The notes beneath the pieces are model-generated. The model made no database searches and was not told the origin of the DNA. It saw only the letters and a program-made list of their open reading frames with translations. Shown one piece after another: positions 24,854-33,009 of a stretch of DNA of 64,000 nucleotides; the stretch's first letter is position 1; each line of letters begins with the position of its first letter. This DNA comes from RGIG4608 sp045643885. Its GTDB lineage: Bacteria > Bacillota > Clostridia > Oscillospirales > CAG-272. The translations under genes and the position numbers were made by a program. The DNA lies in NCBI GenBank assembly GCA_045643885.1, contig JAZRFY010000030.1, positions 124,001 through 188,000 of the forward strand, written 5' to 3'.

Positions 24854-25595
24854 GGATTTATATAAAAAATTTGACGGCAAGGACGTTCTTTGTGGTATCA
24901 CCACTACTATCAGTGAGGGTGAACAGGTCGTTGTTATCGGTCCTTCAGGCTCCGGTAAATCTACCTTTATTCGCTGTATCAACTGTCTTGAGGACCCCGA
25001 CGGTGGAGTTATTATGTTCGAGGGTGAAAACCTTGCCGATATGAAGGTTGACATCAACGTACACCGTCAAAACATGGGCATGGTGTTCCAAAGTTTCAAT
25101 CTTTTCAATAATAAAACAGTGCTTGAAAATATAACTCTTGCTCCAATCCACATTCACGGAAAAGCTATGAAAAAGCAAGGTATGAGCAAGAAGGATATTG
25201 AAGAGCATTTTAATAAAAAGGCTATGGCATTGCTTGAAAGAATCGGTCTTGAGGAAAAGGCTCATGCATATCCCTCTACCCTTTCAGGTGGTCAGAAGCA
25301 AAGAATTGCCATTGTGAGAGCATTGGCAATGGAGCCTAAGGTGATTCTTTTCGACGAGCCCACAAGCGCTCTCGACCCCGAAATGGTTGGTGAGGTTCTT
25401 GACCTTATGAGAGACCTTGCAAACGAAAAGCTCACCATGGTAATCGTAACTCACGAGATGGGATTTGCTAAAGAGGTTGCAAGCAGAGTTCTCTTCATGA
25501 ACGACGGCAACGTCGTCGAGGACGGCACACCCGACGAAATATTCAACAACCCCAAGCACCCCAGACTCAAGGAATTTTTAAGTAAAATTCTCTAA
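24840..25595 (+). CDS. Polar amino-acid ABC transporter ATPase
   Basis: This 251-residue ATPase is of the GlnQ/HisP type: Walker A GPSGSGKST, Q-loop FQSFNLF, signature LSGGQKQR and Walker B VILFDEPTSALD are all present. I chose GTG 24840, 11 bases after AAAGGAG. A TTG at 24831 is in frame, but only two bases from that site. The gene overlaps the permease by 14 bp. It energises import by the two upstream products. Confidence 0.94.
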   Translation: MIEIKDLYKKFDGKDVLCGITTTISEGEQVVVIGPSGSGKSTFIRCINCLEDPDGGVIMFEGENLADMKVDINVHRQNMGMVFQSFNLFNNKTVLENITLAPIHIHGKAMKKQGMSKKDIEEHFNKKAMALLERIGLEEKAHAYPSTLSGGQKQRIAIVRALAMEPKVILFDEPTSALDPEMVGEVLDLMRDLANEKLTMVIVTHEMGFAKEVASRVLFMNDGNVVEDGTPDEIFNNPKHPRLKEFLSKIL

Positions 25596-25620
25596 AAATC
25601 AAATGAATTAATGTTTTAAA

Positions 25621-25655
25621 AAAGAAGAGGAAAGTTCAAAACTTTCCTCTTCTTT
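25621..25655. terminator. Bidirectional terminator between ABC operon and spoVT
   Basis: A perfect 16-bp stem (AAAGAAGAGGAAAGTT, 25621-25636, paired with 25640-25655) with loop CAA has flanking A and T runs and abuts the spoVT stop codon. Confidence 0.93.
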
Positions 25656-26210
25656 TTATTCCTCAAGCTGTCTTCCGAGAAAGCTTGCAGCGGTTGAAAC
25701 GAGTCTGTTCTCCACCTCGGCAGAAAGATTATTTTTGCCGTATCCGTCAACGCTCTTCAAGGATGCCACCACTCCGATTATATCACCACCACTGATGATG
25801 GGCATCGCACAGCTAACGTAATGAGCGAGCGCTTCACTAAGTGGCATCATTGCCTCGTCACCGTCACGGTGAGTATAAATGCTTCTTCCCTCCATCACGC
25901 GCTCAAGCTCAATTGAAAGGGGCTTTTCAAGATATTCCCTCTTGGGCACGCCTGCACAAGCAATAACTACGTCACGATCACAAATAATAACGTCCATCAT
26001 GCAAATTTTGTGCAAGGTCTCGGCATATTGTACTGCAAAATTAGTAAGCTCACCGATAGGAGAATACTTTTTGAATATGACCTCACCCTCTCGGTCGGTA
26101 AATATTTCCAATGGGTCGCCTTCCCTGATCCGCATCGTGCGTCTTATCTCCTTCGGGATAACTACCCTGCCAAGATCGTCAATTCTTCTCACAATTCCTG
26201 TTGCTTTCAT
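25656..26210 (-). CDS. spoVT: Stage V sporulation transcription factor SpoVT
   Basis: This 184-residue forespore regulator has an AbrB-type swapped-hairpin DNA-binding domain (residues 1-52, MKATGIVRRIDDLGRVVIP) followed by a GAF-like domain with VDVIICDRDVVIACAG-type strands. Length matches SpoVT rather than the shorter AbrB or Abh. It adjusts late sporulation gene expression and spore coat or germination properties. Its ribosome site (AAGGAG, 26225-26230) is an unusual 14 bases from the ATG and lies inside a long inverted repeat. Confidence 0.95.
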   Translation of the reverse strand: MKATGIVRRIDDLGRVVIPKEIRRTMRIREGDPLEIFTDREGEVIFKKYSPIGELTNFAVQYAETLHKICMMDVIICDRDVVIACAGVPKREYLEKPLSIELERVMEGRSIYTHRDGDEAMMPLSEALAHYVSCAMPIISGGDIIGVVASLKSVDGYGKNNLSAEVENRLVSTAASFLGRQLEE

Positions 26211-26218
26211 AAATATAT

Positions 26219-26276
26219 AAAAATCTCCTTGTTTTTACAGATTTGTACATTTAGTATCTGCAAAACAAGGAGATTT
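26219..26276 (-). terminator. Long hairpin with U-run, containing the spoVT ribosome site
   Basis: Arms at 26221-26242 and 26256-26276 are complementary over about 21 bp with one mismatch or bulge, and the loop is about 13 nt. On the minus strand the stem is followed by five T. It lies 40 bp past the metallo-hydrolase stop, so it probably terminates that gene, and its 3' arm carries the AAGGAG of spoVT. Confidence 0.75.
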
Positions 26277-26316
26277 ATACTTTTTAAACTTTTAATTGTC
26301 AATATATTTAATGTTA

Positions 26317-27549
26317 TTAATTTCGTCCCGAATAATTTATGATATAATCGTACATTTTTTCCTTATTGTTTTCAAACTCATACGGAAGCTTATGTACCAT
26401 AAGTTTATCGCCGGAAACAAAAAGATCTTTTGCATAGCTGAGAGCCACATCAATAACAGCAGTCCATCTTGAATCGGTAATATGATTTTTGAAATATCTG
26501 AAAAGATTAGGCACGAGAACGACTTCACCGGCAATATCGTGATAAATGCTCTCAACCGAAGGCCACATTCCGTGATGTGCTATCTGAACGATGTCAGTCT
26601 TTAAATACGCTCCCCAGAGATTGTGAATAATGGGCCCTGATTTATAGCAGGTATCGTTAAGGAAGATTATCGAATCTTTGCCAATTTCGATTCTGATAAC
26701 CATTGAAGAATCGTTGGGATTCTCTAAAGGTTCAGGAACAATATCTTCAATAGTATAAAGGATTTCCACAGTCGCAGAGCCGAAGGAAATGCGCTGCCCT
26801 GTATGAGCCTTAAATATCGGAATATGTGGTGCATAGGTCTTTAATGTATCGTAAAACGCAAGTACATCAGTTATCGGTATAGGATCACCATACTTTACTT
26901 TGCTTGTGATCACATCAATGTGTCCGTAATTATGGATAACTCTTTCTACAGTTACGTCGCTGTCAGAGGAGTGATTTTTGATAAAATCAACAAATGCGGG
27001 ATAGTGATCTGAGTGAGGATGACTGATAAACCATGCGGCAATTACGATCTCCTCATCTCCGACAAGCTTTCTCAAAGTATTGTAAACACGGTCATCGCCC
27101 TCGTATCCACCGTCCTGAATAATGAATCTGCCATCGGGCAACCTAACGATGTATCCCTCCCCCATTTCGGGTTGAGGAATGGAGGCAATGTAAGGAGTTA
27201 CTTCTTTGTCCGTGCGAATACTGTAATCACCAAGAAGGAACGAGTGTGCAGGACCCGTCATAACGCGTATTTCCTTGTTGTAATCAGTGTAATAAACGTA
27301 AACATATTCACTTTTATTCGTAAAGGTAGCGAAGAGATTGTTTGCTGCACTTCTCTCCGAAATCAAAGTAAAACCCTTTGTTGCTACTTTATCGAAATAG
27401 TAGTTGAAAATATCTTCTGTTGCTTCTGTTATATGTATCATATGGCTTTCATCTCCACAATCAACTATGCTAAAGGGTGCATTAAGGTGATCATTTTGTA
27501 TGTCGGTTAAGGATAAAATACTATGTTTGCTTTCTTCTATATTAGCCAT
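26317..27549 (-). CDS. Metallo-beta-lactamase-fold hydrolase (ComEC-like MBL domain)
   Basis: This 410-residue cytosolic protein has no signal peptide. The start is the ATG six bases after AAGGAG; in-frame codons upstream lie before that site. The dinuclear metal motif is HPHSDH, with further ligands suggested by LNDTC and the late IAHHGMWPS, an arrangement like the MBL domain of ComEC. About 120 N-terminal residues before the MBL core match nothing I recognise. Expected chemistry is hydrolysis of a phosphoester or related bond. It diverges from a metallophosphoesterase gene, each with a strong promoter, so the two may serve a shared purpose. Confidence 0.8.
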   Translation of the reverse strand: MANIEESKHSILSLTDIQNDHLNAPFSIVDCGDESHMIHITEATEDIFNYYFDKVATKGFTLISERSAANNLFATFTNKSEYVYVYYTDYNKEIRVMTGPAHSFLLGDYSIRTDKEVTPYIASIPQPEMGEGYIVRLPDGRFIIQDGGYEGDDRVYNTLRKLVGDEEIVIAAWFISHPHSDHYPAFVDFIKNHSSDSDVTVERVIHNYGHIDVITSKVKYGDPIPITDVLAFYDTLKTYAPHIPIFKAHTGQRISFGSATVEILYTIEDIVPEPLENPNDSSMVIRIEIGKDSIIFLNDTCYKSGPIIHNLWGAYLKTDIVQIAHHGMWPSVESIYHDIAGEVVLVPNLFRYFKNHITDSRWTAVIDVALSYAKDLFVSGDKLMVHKLPYEFENNKEKMYDYIINYSGRN

Positions 27550-27586
27550 TTCAATCTCCTTGAAATTCATATTCCAATATAACACA

Positions 27587-27615
27587 ATTATATCTTTATT
27601 CAATATGTTTGTCAA
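27587..27615 (-). promoter_or_regulatory. Consensus promoter of the MBL hydrolase gene
   Basis: On the minus strand, TTGACA (27610-27615) and TATAAT (27587-27592) are 17 bp apart. Confidence 0.88.
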
Positions 27616-27647
27616 GTAAAACACTTCACTTTTATTTTTGCAAACTA

Positions 27648-27676
27648 TTGAAAAAAATCACAAAATATGCTATAAT
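27648..27676 (+). promoter_or_regulatory. Promoter of the metallophosphoesterase-rhamnosidase genes
   Basis: TTGAAA (27648-27653) and TATAAT (27671-27676) are 17 bp apart, with TGC before the -10. The -35 elements of this and the divergent promoter are about 32 bp apart. The leader is about 85 nt. Confidence 0.86.
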
Positions 27677-27767
27677 TGGGTCGAAAAAAATTTCAAAAAT
27701 AGGTGCATGTTTTTAATGAGAAAAATATAATAAAATATACATTTATTTGAGTATGGGAGGCCTTAAA

Positions 27768-28880
27768 ATGAAAAAAATACTTACGTGCTTTTGCTATACA
27801 GACATTCACAATCAGCAATCAATGTTGGATTATCCGACAACGCTTAGAAAATCAGCAATACAGGCTAAAAATCTTGCCGTTCAAGAATTTGGATTAGCAG
27901 ACGTTGCCATTGTAGGTGGTGATAACGTATCCGACTATCCTCATTGGAATATGTCGTGCTGTCTGCCTAAGAAGAATTTTCTTGATATCAAAGAAAAAAT
28001 TCACAACTGTATCTCCGAAAGTGTAAAGGACGGTAAGGTGATATACGTTGCCGGAAACAATGATATGATTATGGGCGACATCGGAACCGAGGAAAATGAG
28101 CCTTATAACACCACGGATTTTTACGATCTTATGGATAATGCCTTTGGCGTGCTTCCCGAGAGTGAAAGGTTCGAGGTTTTCTCCAAGGAAAAACCAAATG
28201 AGCATTATTTAGGCGCGTTTCATTACGTTGTAAACGGCATTGATTTTATCGGAATTAATATACATCCCGATACTGCTTTTAATTCTCACGAAGGATATTA
28301 TAGCAGTGAAACTATGATTTGGGTTAAAAATAAGCTTAACGAGATAGATCCAGATGGTAAAAAATGCATTTTTGTTACCGGACATTTATCGGCAATTTAC
28401 TATTTAAATGACGGCGAATGGCTCGAAACTATGATAAACGGAGACAAAGACCTGTTTTATAGTATTTTTAAGGGACATCAAAATACGTTTTATCTATACG
28501 GGCACTTACACGGAGAGAGAGCTTGCTTCAGAGATTATTCTTCGGGGGCTGTTTTGCATCTCGATGACAATAATATGCCTCTTGACGCAAATCTTAATTC
28601 AAAAAATTCTTTGGGCAAAGAATATTCTTATTCCTTAGTACATATGGGAGGGCTCAGACCGTTTTGGGAGGAACATTTTGAGGACGATGCACTCGAAGGA
28701 TACGGAGGATTAAAAGAAAAGAAGCTTTATCCCCATACAGGCACACCGCTTATTGCCCAGTTCTTAGTGTTTGAAGTCTACTCGGATCGTGTAGTCTTCC
28801 ACATAAGAAACACCGGTAATCACGAATTATACAACAAAAAAGATAAATTGCAGGAATACACAGTGTATTTAAAACAGTAA
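27768..28880 (+). CDS. Calcineurin-like metallophosphoesterase
   Basis: This 370-residue protein starts at the ATG seven bases after GGGAGG. All motifs of the metallophosphoesterase fold are in order: TDIH (D-x-H), GGDN, GNND, GHLS and GHLHGE. There is no signal peptide, so it acts in the cytosol. The substrate cannot be deduced; phosphodiesters, nucleotides or sugar phosphates are all possible. It lies 21 bp upstream of the GH78 gene and probably shares its transcript, which hints at a role linked to glycan use. Confidence 0.85.
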   Translation: MKKILTCFCYTDIHNQQSMLDYPTTLRKSAIQAKNLAVQEFGLADVAIVGGDNVSDYPHWNMSCCLPKKNFLDIKEKIHNCISESVKDGKVIYVAGNNDMIMGDIGTEENEPYNTTDFYDLMDNAFGVLPESERFEVFSKEKPNEHYLGAFHYVVNGIDFIGINIHPDTAFNSHEGYYSSETMIWVKNKLNEIDPDGKKCIFVTGHLSAIYYLNDGEWLETMINGDKDLFYSIFKGHQNTFYLYGHLHGERACFRDYSSGAVLHLDDNNMPLDANLNSKNSLGKEYSYSLVHMGGLRPFWEEHFEDDALEGYGGLKEKKLYPHTGTPLIAQFLVFEVYSDRVVFHIRNTGNHELYNKKDKLQEYTVYLKQ

Positions 28881-28901
28881 TAAACTCTACAGGAGATACT
28901 T

Positions 28902-31151
28902 ATGTTAACTAATGCAAAATGGATAAAGTCACCCATCGATATGGTAACGGCGGCAGCCGAATTCAGAAGGAGCTTTTCCATAAAAAACCATGTAAAATCA
29001 GCAATACTTTACATATCATCGGCAGGAATTTACTCCCCCAAGCTTAACGGCAAAAAAATAACAGATGCCGTGCTTATGCCCGGTATTACGAGCTACAAAA
29101 CAAGAGTTTTATATCAAGAATACGACGTTACCGAGTTCATTTTAGAAAATAACGAGCTTTCCGTTGGTGTTGGTCCCGGATGGGCAGTAGGTCACTACGG
29201 ATATTCGGGCGACCGTCAGCTATATTTCGATGAAATAGCTCTTATTGCAAGACTTAATATTGTATATCAGGACAACACCGAAGAGGATATACTCACCGAC
29301 TCAAGCTTTGAGGTGTTCACAACTAAAGTTACATCCTCCGATATTTACCACGGTGAAACAGTTGACCTCACCGCAGAGATAAAGAGTCTCGGTGCAGTTG
29401 TGGAAACTAATCTTAGCACCACACTCGTGCCCCAGGACGGTGAGTGGATAAAAGAAATAGACAAGCTTGACGCAGTTGATATCATCAAGACCCCCAAGGG
29501 TGAATACGTTATTGACTTTGGTCAAAATATGACAGGATACGTTGAGGTAAGTGTTAAAGGCATGCGCGGAGATCGTATCGTTTTGCATCACGGTGAGGTG
29601 CTTGATAAAGATGGCAACTTCTACAATAGCAATATGAGATCCGCAAAAAACGAAAACGTATACGTTCTCTCGGGAAATGACGACGTATTCAAGCCTACCT
29701 ACTCCTTCCAGGGATTTCGCTACGTTCATCTTGTTGAGTGTCCCGAATATCTCATTGACAAAAATAATTTCAAGGCCATCACCGTTCATTCGGATATTAA
29801 GCGCACCGGCAGTTTTGAATGCGGAAACAAAAAAATAAATCAGCTTTATCATAATATCATATGGGGTCAGAAGAGTAACTTTCTTGATATTCCCACAGAT
29901 TGTCCTCAACGTGACGAGCGTATGGGTTGGACAGGTGATGCGCAGGTATTCTGCCGCACTGCATCCATAAACTACGATACGGAAAAATTCTTTGCTAAAT
30001 GGCTTGCAGACGTTGCCATCGAGCAGCATGAAAACGGTGCCATAATGGGTGTTGTTCCCCGCGCTCGCAAGCACGGCGCCACCCGTGTTTCTGCAGCTTG
30101 GGGCGATGCTGCGTGTATTATTCCATGGGAGCTTTACCTTTCATACGGAAACAAGGAATTGCTTAGAAAGCACTTCCCTATGATGAAAAAATGGGTTGAA
30201 TATATGCACTCTGCAGGAAGTGAAGAATATCTCTGGCTTGGTGGCATGCATTACGGTGACTGGCTTGCTATGGATGCAGGTGCTGACAGTCTCGTTGGTG
30301 CAACCGCAAACGACCTTATTGCAAGTGCATTCTTCGCATACTCAACAAGCCTTCTTATAAAATCAGGTGAGGTTCTCGGCGAGGATATGACCAAATACCG
30401 TGAGCTTTATAAGAAAGTTCGCAAAGCATTCAGAGAATATTTTATGAAAGACGGTATGCCAAAAGAAGAATTCCCTCTCACCGAGGTAACACTCCCTGGC
30501 TATTCTGTAATAGATACCGTCCGTCATGGTATGACTCAAACTGCTCTCGTACTTATTCTACACTTTGGTCTTTATGAGGAAAATGAGAAAAAGGCTCTTG
30601 AGGATAAGCTCTGTGAAATGATTGTTGAAAACGGCAACAGAATGACCACGGGATTTGTCGGCACACCATATATACTCCACGTTCTTACTGCCGCGGGTAG
30701 AACCGACCTTGCCTATAAGCTTCTATTCCAGGAGCAAAATCCCTCTTGGCTATATTCCGTAACACATGGCGCTACTACCATGTGGGAGCATTGGAACAGC
30801 ATTAAGGAAGACGGTAGCTTTTGGAGTGACGAAATGAACTCATTTAACCACTATGCTTACGGTGCGGTTTACGATTGGATTTTCTCTACCGTGCTCGGTA
30901 TAGCTCCCGTCGAATCATCTCCCGCTTACCGTGAGGTAGCCATTAATCCCCATCCCTGCCGTGAGCTCGGCTTTGCTAAAGCCTCTATCGAATCTCGTTC
31001 GGGTAAGATAACTTCACATTGGTATTACAAGGGAGATACCGTTCACTACGAGTTTGAGATTCCCGAAGGCGTTACAGCGCATATCTCTCTCCCCGGGGGA
31101 TTCACTGAAACCATCGGTTCAGGTAACTATATATTCGTTGAAGAAATATAG
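28902..31151 (+). CDS. Alpha-L-rhamnosidase, GH78
   Basis: This 749-residue inverting glycosidase releases terminal alpha-L-rhamnose, for example from rhamnogalacturonan or flavonoid glycosides. N-terminal beta domains (about 1-300, with GPGWAVGHYGY and SFQGFRYVHL) precede the (alpha/alpha)6 barrel. The signature DCPQRDERMGW holds the proposed general acid E339, and WEHWNS carries the likely base. A C-terminal beta domain follows. No signal peptide is present, so it acts on imported oligosaccharides. AGGAG precedes the start. It converges on the glycan-utilisation operon to the right. Confidence 0.92.
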   Translation: MLTNAKWIKSPIDMVTAAAEFRRSFSIKNHVKSAILYISSAGIYSPKLNGKKITDAVLMPGITSYKTRVLYQEYDVTEFILENNELSVGVGPGWAVGHYGYSGDRQLYFDEIALIARLNIVYQDNTEEDILTDSSFEVFTTKVTSSDIYHGETVDLTAEIKSLGAVVETNLSTTLVPQDGEWIKEIDKLDAVDIIKTPKGEYVIDFGQNMTGYVEVSVKGMRGDRIVLHHGEVLDKDGNFYNSNMRSAKNENVYVLSGNDDVFKPTYSFQGFRYVHLVECPEYLIDKNNFKAITVHSDIKRTGSFECGNKKINQLYHNIIWGQKSNFLDIPTDCPQRDERMGWTGDAQVFCRTASINYDTEKFFAKWLADVAIEQHENGAIMGVVPRARKHGATRVSAAWGDAACIIPWELYLSYGNKELLRKHFPMMKKWVEYMHSAGSEEYLWLGGMHYGDWLAMDAGADSLVGATANDLIASAFFAYSTSLLIKSGEVLGEDMTKYRELYKKVRKAFREYFMKDGMPKEEFPLTEVTLPGYSVIDTVRHGMTQTALVLILHFGLYEENEKKALEDKLCEMIVENGNRMTTGFVGTPYILHVLTAAGRTDLAYKLLFQEQNPSWLYSVTHGATTMWEHWNSIKEDGSFWSDEMNSFNHYAYGAVYDWIFSTVLGIAPVESSPAYREVAINPHPCRELGFAKASIESRSGKITSHWYYKGDTVHYEFEIPEGVTAHISLPGGFTETIGSGNYIFVEEI

Positions 31152-31189
31152 TTCTTATAGTATGTGACATATCACTCTAAACACAAATA

Positions 31190-31232
31190 AAAAAGCAGAC
31201 CATCATACATGTTATGATGGTCTGCTTTTTTA
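31190..31232. terminator. Strong bidirectional terminator
   Basis: A 19-bp perfect stem (31190-31208 paired with 31214-31232, core GCAGACCATCATA) with a 5-nt loop lies between the GH78 gene and the convergent DUF4091 gene, flanked by A6 and T6. Confidence 0.95.
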
Positions 31233-31233
31233 T

Positions 31234-32889
31234 TCAGATGTATTCTTTGATTTTTTCAATCATAGCTGTACGAAGTTGCGGCAAGAAATCACTATCAAGT
31301 GGATAGAAGTCAAATCTTAAGTCCATATCTGCAAATTTATCGATCATCTTCACAACCTCGTCACGACCGATATATTCCTCAAGCGTACGACAAAGATCCA
31401 AATCACCGATTGCTTCATATGTAACCTTACCACGTATTGAAGGATAAGCTCCGTTCTTTGCGGGATAAACAATAAATGGATCACCCGAAGGAAACCGTCC
31501 GTCACCGGACGTAGTTACGTAGGGATTTATTTTGTAATACGAAACTTGGGAGTTATAGAAATTAAATCCCCAGTGCAAAAATCCTTTTATATCATATTTA
31601 TAGATTAAAACTCCAAGAATACGCGTGCGACACGATGGCATAGCCATAAACGAGTTTGTATAAGTTACCTGTGGCTCGCAACAGTAGTACACCCACTGAT
31701 TAGGTACATTCAACGGAAGAAATTCGTGAATGTGCGACACCATTGTAACGGGACATTCAACAAGTCCCCTCTCGTAAAATTCTTTAGAGGACAATGCATC
31801 AAAAGTATGGCAATTACCAATAAAGGGGCGTATCGTTTCTACTGCCGTGCGATAAGCGTCGATTCTATCAACCGAGGGCTCGTCCGAAATGTGGTAATAT
31901 GTGCTTTCCGCGATGCCGAGAAGCTCAAGCTCCTTTGAAATTGCAGAAACATATTGCTTCAAAAATTCAATATATACGGGTGCGGTCGCTTCCACGTGCC
32001 AACCGAACATATAGCTCTTTTGGCCGTTTTCCTCAACCATAATATTCGCGGCGCGCTTTGCTCCCCACTGCGAGAACATGTGCGCCATTTCATAGTAACG
32101 AATGCCCGCGCGCTTACAAATATCGACAAATCGGCGCAGCTTTTCAAATCCGAATATATACTCGTCGCCGACCTTCTTGATGTCGACAAGCTGCACGCAA
32201 GGGCGCGTAGTACCGATTGCTGTATCCAGAGGAGGAGTATGTATGGGAACGAGTATCATATTGATTCCGACATCCACAGCCTCGCGTATATATGCCTCAA
32301 TAAGATTAAAATGCTCGTCGGAGTAGATTGGCACATCGTGATAATCCGCGATGCAGTCCGCATAAAACCAGCGTGTGTAAATGAGGCTCTGCTCTTTTTT
32401 TGCTAACGGCAAGACCTCAACCGTCATAGCTTTGGTGGCAGCTGTTGCGCGAGTGGTGTCGGGCTTTGCAAAATCAAATGTTTCAAATACGAAGTTGATT
32501 TTGTATTCACCGGCCGCCATATCCTTGGGGATATTCAACTCAATCCACAAGGTTTTTCCCGTCGCGTTTACCGTGAGAACACTATTGTTTTCGATTGGAA
32601 TGAGCAAATCGGGCATAAGTCCAGGCTCGGTGGTGATATATCCCTCCTCATCAACTTTTTCTATGACGGGCGCATCCATCACCGAATTTTCGACCTTATA
32701 GATACGTATACAATCGAGCAAGGGTGATTCAAGCCTGATATAGCCCATTATGGGCTCATCCGACCTCATGCTTATCTGATAGGTGAAACGTTCGCCACAA
32801 AGCATGGCTTCTTTTGTTATCTCGTTCATATTAAGATTATCAAACACACGCACTTTATGAAGTGATGAAATCTGCTTAGCTACAAACAT
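31234..32889 (-). CDS. DUF4091 glycoside-hydrolase-like protein (GH123-related)
   Basis: This 551-residue protein has no signal peptide. An N-terminal beta-sandwich (about 1-165) is followed by a TIM-barrel-like region and a C-terminal helical part. YYHISDEPS (D336-E337) resembles the catalytic Asp-Glu pair of GH123 enzymes, which use the substrate N-acetyl group. The segment SGDPFIVYP...SIRGKVTYEAI is characteristic of DUF4091. The substrate is unknown. It is the last gene of the long operon, after 120 bp of AT-rich spacer without a visible promoter, with its own AGGAGG. Confidence 0.8.
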   Translation of the reverse strand: MFVAKQISSLHKVRVFDNLNMNEITKEAMLCGERFTYQISMRSDEPIMGYIRLESPLLDCIRIYKVENSVMDAPVIEKVDEEGYITTEPGLMPDLLIPIENNSVLTVNATGKTLWIELNIPKDMAAGEYKINFVFETFDFAKPDTTRATAATKAMTVEVLPLAKKEQSLIYTRWFYADCIADYHDVPIYSDEHFNLIEAYIREAVDVGINMILVPIHTPPLDTAIGTTRPCVQLVDIKKVGDEYIFGFEKLRRFVDICKRAGIRYYEMAHMFSQWGAKRAANIMVEENGQKSYMFGWHVEATAPVYIEFLKQYVSAISKELELLGIAESTYYHISDEPSVDRIDAYRTAVETIRPFIGNCHTFDALSSKEFYERGLVECPVTMVSHIHEFLPLNVPNQWVYYCCEPQVTYTNSFMAMPSCRTRILGVLIYKYDIKGFLHWGFNFYNSQVSYYKINPYVTTSGDGRFPSGDPFIVYPAKNGAYPSIRGKVTYEAIGDLDLCRTLEEYIGRDEVVKMIDKFADMDLRFDFYPLDSDFLPQLRTAMIEKIKEYI

Positions 32890-33009
32890 ATTTTCCTCCT
32901 ATCTTAATGTTTTATTGCTTTTGTTTCTATATGCGCACTTACATCTAGTCTCATTTTCGTTATAAGAAACTTTGGCTATATTTTTAGCTCTATTTTCTCT
33001 TTTCAAAAA

